Assembly: GCF_006265095.1 (NCBI RefSeq)
Contig: NZ_VCNK01000001.1
Span: 1-64,000, forward strand
DNA: 64,000 nt
Reading direction: 5' to 3'
Source: Phaeobacter sp. B1627
GTDB lineage: Bacteria > Pseudomonadota > Alphaproteobacteria > Rhodobacterales > Rhodobacteraceae
Numbering within the stretch: position 1 is the first letter of the stretch; the number at the start of each line of letters is the position of its first letter. The translations under genes and the position numbers were made by a program. Shown here in pieces: positions 60,803 through 64,000 of this stretch. The notes under the pieces are model-generated. The model saw only the letters and a list, made by a program, of their open reading frames with translations, searched no databases and was not told the origin of the DNA.

Positions 60803-62128
60803 TCAAATATCCAGTGTGGTTTCTTTTTCCCATTGGCTGAAATGGCTGACATAGCTGTTCCATTCCTCCATCTTCATCTTGATGAACGACCGCGAGAACT
60901 CTTCCCCGATGGCGGCCTTCAGGCCCTTGTCCTTGTCAAACTCACGCAAGGCATCCAGCATATTGAGCGGCAGTTTGGGTGCGCCGCGCACCTTGTGACC
61001 CTCCGCATACATATCGATGTCGTGACGTTTTCCGGGGTCGGCCTTTGACCTCAGCCCGGACAGGCCGGCTGCGATGATGACTGCCTGCAGCAGATAGGGG
61101 TTCGCCGCGCCGTCGGGCAGACGCAATTCGAACCTCCCGGGGCCGGGCACGCGGACCATATGGGTGCGGTTGTTGCCGGTCCAGGTGACCGTGTTCGGCG
61201 CCCAGGTCGCACCAGAGACGGTGCGTGGCGCATTGATGCGCTTGTAGCTGTTCACCGTCGGATTGGTGATCGCGGGCAGCGCGCTTGCGTGTTTCATGAT
61301 CCCGCCGAGGAAGTTGCGCCCCTCCTCGGACAGGCCAAGCTCGGCCGTCTGGCTGCTGTCGTTGGGCGCCATCGCAAAGACATTGGTGCGGCCCTCCAGA
61401 TCCCAGACCGATACATGGGCGTGACAGCCGTTGCCCGTCAGCCCCTCGACGGGCTTGGGCATGAATGTGGCGCGGTAGCCGTGCTTTTCAGCGACGGTCT
61501 TGACCATGAACTTGAAGAAACTGTGCTTGTCTGCAGTGGCCAGGGCATCATCAAAATCCCAGTTCATTTCCCACTGGCCGTTGGCATCCTCGTGGTCGTT
61601 CTGGTAGGGGTTCCAGCCCAGCTCAAGCATGTGGTCGCTGATCTCGCGGATCACATCCAGGCGACGCATGAACGCCTGCTGGTCGTAGCAGGGTTTGACG
61701 GCCGTATCGTAGGGGTCGCTGATCTGTTCGCCATCCGGGGTCAGCAAGAAGAACTCTGCCTCGATACCGGTTTTGACGCGCAGTCCTTCGCGGGCGGCAT
61801 CCTCGGTCATGCGGCGCAGGACATTGCGCGGCGCCTGTGCGACGGGGGTGCCCTCCATGATGCAATCGGCAGGCACCCAGGCGATCTCGCGGTTCCAGGG
61901 CAAAATGATCACGGCGTCGGGGTCCGGCACTGCAAGCATATCGGGATGGGCCGGCGTCAGGTCGAGCCAGGTGGCAAAACCGGCAAAGCCCGCGCCGTCT
62001 TGCTGCATCTCGGCGATGGCGCGCGCGGGGACAAGTTTGGCACGTTGGCCGCCGAACAGGTCGGTGAAGCTGATCATGAAGTATTTGACGCCGTTGTCTG
62101 CGGCGAATTGGGCAAGATCTTTGGTCAT
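60803..62128 (-). CDS. gmaS: Gamma-glutamylmethylamide synthetase / GlnT-type glutamine synthetase
   Basis: 441 aa of the glutamine synthetase superfamily, type III-like GlnT branch: catalytic-domain motifs GIEAEFFLL (metal Glu), YQNDHEDANGQWEMNW, GNGCHAHVSVWD, NPTVNSYKRINAPRTVSGAT and GRFELRLPDGAANPYLLQA. In this branch GmaS ligates methylamine to glutamate with ATP. Next to the glxC/glxD-like genes (mgsB, mgsC), that role is much more likely than glutamine synthesis; similarity alone cannot separate GmaS from GlnT. Starts 66 bp after mgsC. Confidence 0.85.
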   Translation of the reverse strand: MTKDLAQFAADNGVKYFMISFTDLFGGQRAKLVPARAIAEMQQDGAGFAGFATWLDLTPAHPDMLAVPDPDAVIILPWNREIAWVPADCIMEGTPVAQAPRNVLRRMTEDAAREGLRVKTGIEAEFFLLTPDGEQISDPYDTAVKPCYDQQAFMRRLDVIREISDHMLELGWNPYQNDHEDANGQWEMNWDFDDALATADKHSFFKFMVKTVAEKHGYRATFMPKPVEGLTGNGCHAHVSVWDLEGRTNVFAMAPNDSSQTAELGLSEEGRNFLGGIMKHASALPAITNPTVNSYKRINAPRTVSGATWAPNTVTWTGNNRTHMVRVPGPGRFELRLPDGAANPYLLQAVIIAAGLSGLRSKADPGKRHDIDMYAEGHKVRGAPKLPLNMLDALREFDKDKGLKAAIGEEFSRSFIKMKMEEWNSYVSHFSQWEKETTLDI

Positions 62129-62194
62129 TGGGTGGGTCCCTGTGGTGGAAAGAAAGGGGCGCGTGCCAGCTGGCCGCGCCCTCGTTTTTTGGGG

Positions 62195-63538
62195 TCAGTA
62201 GGAGGTGCCGGGTTTGCCCGGATACCAATCGGTCCCGGCGAGGGGGATTTTCGCCATTGCAGCAGCCTCCATCGTCAGCGCACAAAGGTCCTCCGGTTCG
62301 AGGTTGTGCAGATGGTTCTTGCCACAGGCCCGCGCGATCGTCTGCGCTTCCAGGGTCATGACGCGCAGATAGTTGTTCAATCGTCGCCCGCCTTCGACAG
62401 GGTCAAATCGTTTCATCAAATCAGGGTCTTGCGTAGTGATCCCGGCCGGATCCCTGCCTTCGTGCCAGTCGTCATAGGCGCCCGCGGTCGTGCCGAGGGC
62501 ATTGTAGTCAGCTTCCCATCTGGGATCGTTGTCCCCAAGCGCAATCAGCGCCGCGGTCCCGATCGACACTGCGTCGGCGCCAAGCGCCATGGCCTTAGCC
62601 ACATCGGCACCGCTGCGGATACCGCCCGACACCACCAGCTGAACCTCACGATGCAGGCCGAGGTCCTGCAGCGCCCGAACAGCTTCACCGATGCAGGCGA
62701 GGATCGGTTGGCCGACGTGTTCTATGAACACATCCTGCGTCGCCGCAGTGCCGCCCTGCATCCCGTCCAGAACAACCACGTCAGCGCCCGCCTTGACCGC
62801 AAGCGTGGTGTCAAAATAGGGACGGGCGCCGCCGACCTTGACATAGATCGGCACCTTCCAGCCGGTGATCTCACGCAATTCCAGGATCTTGATCTCAAGG
62901 TCATCCGGCCCGGTCCAATCCGGGTGGCGACAGGCGGAGCGCTGGTCGATGCCTTTGGGAAGGTTGCGCATTTCGGCAACCCTGTCGCTGATCTTCTGGC
63001 CCAGCAACATTCCGCCGCCGCCCGGCTTTGCACCTTGGCCAACGACGATTTCAATTGCATCGGCGCGGCGCAGATCGTCGGGGTTCATCCCGTAGCGCGA
63101 TGGCAGATATTGATAGACCAGCTTGTTTGAATGACCACGTTCCTCCTTTGTCATGCCACCGTCGCCGGTGGTGGTTGACGTCCCCGCCAGCGTGGCGCCG
63201 CGTCCCAGGGCTTCTTTTGCCGGAGCAGAGAGGGAGCCGAATGACATTCCCGCGATGGTCACCGGAATATCCAACTGGATCGGGGTCTTTGCGAAGCGGG
63301 TGCCGAGCGTCACCGAGGTTTCGCATTTCTCGCGATACCCCTCGAGCGGGTAGCGGGACATGGAGGCCCCGAGAAACAGCAAGTCGTCGAAATGCGGAAC
63401 CTTTCGTTTGGCGCCACCGCCGCGAATATCATAGATGCCGGTTGCCGCCGCCCGGCGGATTTCGGCGTTGACCGGGTTTGAAAAGGTTGCGGATTGGATC
63501 GGCGCCGTGCGAGGCGCGCCATTGCGGGTATCTGTCAT
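62195..63538 (-). CDS. mgsC: N-methylglutamate synthase subunit C (glutamate-synthase-like FMN protein)
   Basis: 447 aa. Glutamate-synthase FMN barrel: GMSFGSLSAPAKEALGRGAT, TTTGDGGMTKEER, EIVVGQGAKPGGGGMLLGQK, IYVKVGGARPYFDTTLAVKA, VVLDGMQGGTAATQDVF, VSGGIRSGADVAKAMALGAD. Also called GlxD. With MgsA (amidotransferase-like) and MgsB (GXGXG) it forms the enzyme that transfers methylamine nitrogen onto a glutamate skeleton, giving N-methylglutamate. Lies 9 bp after mgsB. Confidence 0.88.
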   Translation of the reverse strand: MTDTRNGAPRTAPIQSATFSNPVNAEIRRAAATGIYDIRGGGAKRKVPHFDDLLFLGASMSRYPLEGYREKCETSVTLGTRFAKTPIQLDIPVTIAGMSFGSLSAPAKEALGRGATLAGTSTTTGDGGMTKEERGHSNKLVYQYLPSRYGMNPDDLRRADAIEIVVGQGAKPGGGGMLLGQKISDRVAEMRNLPKGIDQRSACRHPDWTGPDDLEIKILELREITGWKVPIYVKVGGARPYFDTTLAVKAGADVVVLDGMQGGTAATQDVFIEHVGQPILACIGEAVRALQDLGLHREVQLVVSGGIRSGADVAKAMALGADAVSIGTAALIALGDNDPRWEADYNALGTTAGAYDDWHEGRDPAGITTQDPDLMKRFDPVEGGRRLNNYLRVMTLEAQTIARACGKNHLHNLEPEDLCALTMEAAAMAKIPLAGTDWYPGKPGTSY

Positions 63539-63547
63539 GGCTGGTCC

Positions 63548-64000
63548 TCAGTATGCGTTATCGATTTTGAAGGTGTAGAGTTCGCGCGCAGACCCGTAGC
63601 GTCTGAACTCCTCGGGTCTGGCCGTCGCGCCCGCCCGGTCCAGAAGATCGGCAAGAAGCTCCAGATGTTCGGGCCTCATTTCCTTTTCGATGCAATCCGC
63701 CCCAAGTGATTTGACGGAGCCGCGCACGAACAGCCGGGCCTCGTAGAGACTGTCGCCCAGCGCCTCGCCGGCATCACCGCAGACCACGAGATTGCCGGAT
63801 TGCGCCATGAAGGCCGACATATGTCCGATGTTGCCATGCACCACGATGTCGATCCCCTTCATGGAAATACCGCAACGCGACGAGGCATTGCCCTTGATGA
63901 CAAGCAATCCGCCATGTCCGGTGGCGCCGGCGTATTGGCTGGCGTCGCCTTCAATGACCACGGTGCCGCTCATCATGTTTTCGGCGACCCCGGGACCGGC
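63548..64000 (-). CDS. mgsB: N-methylglutamate synthase subunit B (GXGXG), partial
   Basis: The gene enters from the right edge; about 150 C-terminal codons are visible and the frame stays open to base 64000. GXGXG-type beta-helix repeats as in the glutamate synthase C-terminal domain (GlxC): SQYAGATGHGGLLVIKGNAS, GIDIVVHGNIGHMSAFMAQS, GNLVVCGDAGEALGDSLYEA. Stop at 63548, 9 bp before mgsC. The mgsA gene is expected just outside the window. Confidence 0.85.
   Translation of the reverse strand, partial: AGPGVAENMMSGTVVIEGDASQYAGATGHGGLLVIKGNASSRCGISMKGIDIVVHGNIGHMSAFMAQSGNLVVCGDAGEALGDSLYEARLFVRGSVKSLGADCIEKEMRPEHLELLADLLDRAGATARPEEFRRYGSARELYTFKIDNAY

Noticed and set aside
60415-60863. Small minus-strand gene downstream of gmaS
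   Set aside because: Arg-rich text produced by GC-rich repeats; overlaps the gmaS end.
61160-63130. 656-aa plus-strand open frame
   Set aside because: Antisense of gmaS and mgsC.

Overview
The window looks like chromosome of a marine Roseobacter-group alphaproteobacterium (Rhodobacterales). The support is high GC, long antisense open frames over most genes, and a typical gene set: a form I aerobic CO dehydrogenase operon, N-methylglutamate-pathway methylamine genes, a Bmp-type nucleobase/nucleoside-like ABC transporter, siderophore uptake, and ferredoxin-type nitrite reductase. The assignment rests on gene content read by eye; no search was run. No rRNA, tRNA or CRISPR array was seen.

Layout. 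1-1.6 kb is decayed mobile-element ground: a frameshifted gene, an IS110 transposase 5' fragment fused to the 3' end of a large serine recombinase gene, and the HTH gene that usually follows such recombinases. 1.7-2.3 kb encodes a lipoprotein (minus strand). 2.6-11.05 kb is a three-gene plus-strand cluster of large, mostly helical cytoplasmic proteins (496, about 1227 and 1041 aa) that I do not recognise; it is the best candidate for an undescribed system. 11.5-17.5 kb holds a GH18-like/NodB/GT2 trifunctional polysaccharide synthase and a translationally coupled Tat-exported DUF3131-type protein.

17.8-26.2 kb is iron acquisition: a siderophore-type binding protein, two FecCD permeases and an ATPase; a convergent AraC regulator; then a divergent TonB-dependent receptor coupled to a secreted Fes-like esterase. 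26.3-35.4 kb (minus) is the CO dehydrogenase cluster in the order coxC-like, coxM, coxS, coxL, coxD, coxE, xdhC/coxF, a mocA-like cytidylyltransferase, coxG. CoxL has Cys388 and Glu763 at exactly the positions of the Oligotropha enzyme. 35.5-42.7 kb (minus) is a CodA-like deaminase, Bmp binding protein, amidase, ABC ATPase and two permeases, facing a MarR regulator across a 21-bp near-palindrome. 43.6-45.5 kb is a second TonB-dependent receptor behind a perfect 9+9 palindrome. 46.1-50.8 kb is an SbcCD/YhaON-like pair, followed by an IS3 orfA remnant and a DUF2218 gene.

51.8-59.0 kb looks like a nitrogen module: on the minus strand an FNT channel, a fused PP2C phosphatase/Ser-Thr kinase with a C-terminal anchor, and cyanase; on the plus strand, divergently, a NirA-type nitrite reductase and a CysJ-like diflavin reductase. 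59.1-64.0 kb (minus) is formyl-THF deformylase PurU, gamma-glutamylmethylamide synthetase/GlnT, and the C and (cut by the window edge) B subunits of N-methylglutamate synthase, i.e. methylamine use with a C1 outlet.

A recurring structural feature is short tandem duplications (8-27 bp period, 2-5 copies) in the spacers. Several start on, span, or closely follow stop codons.
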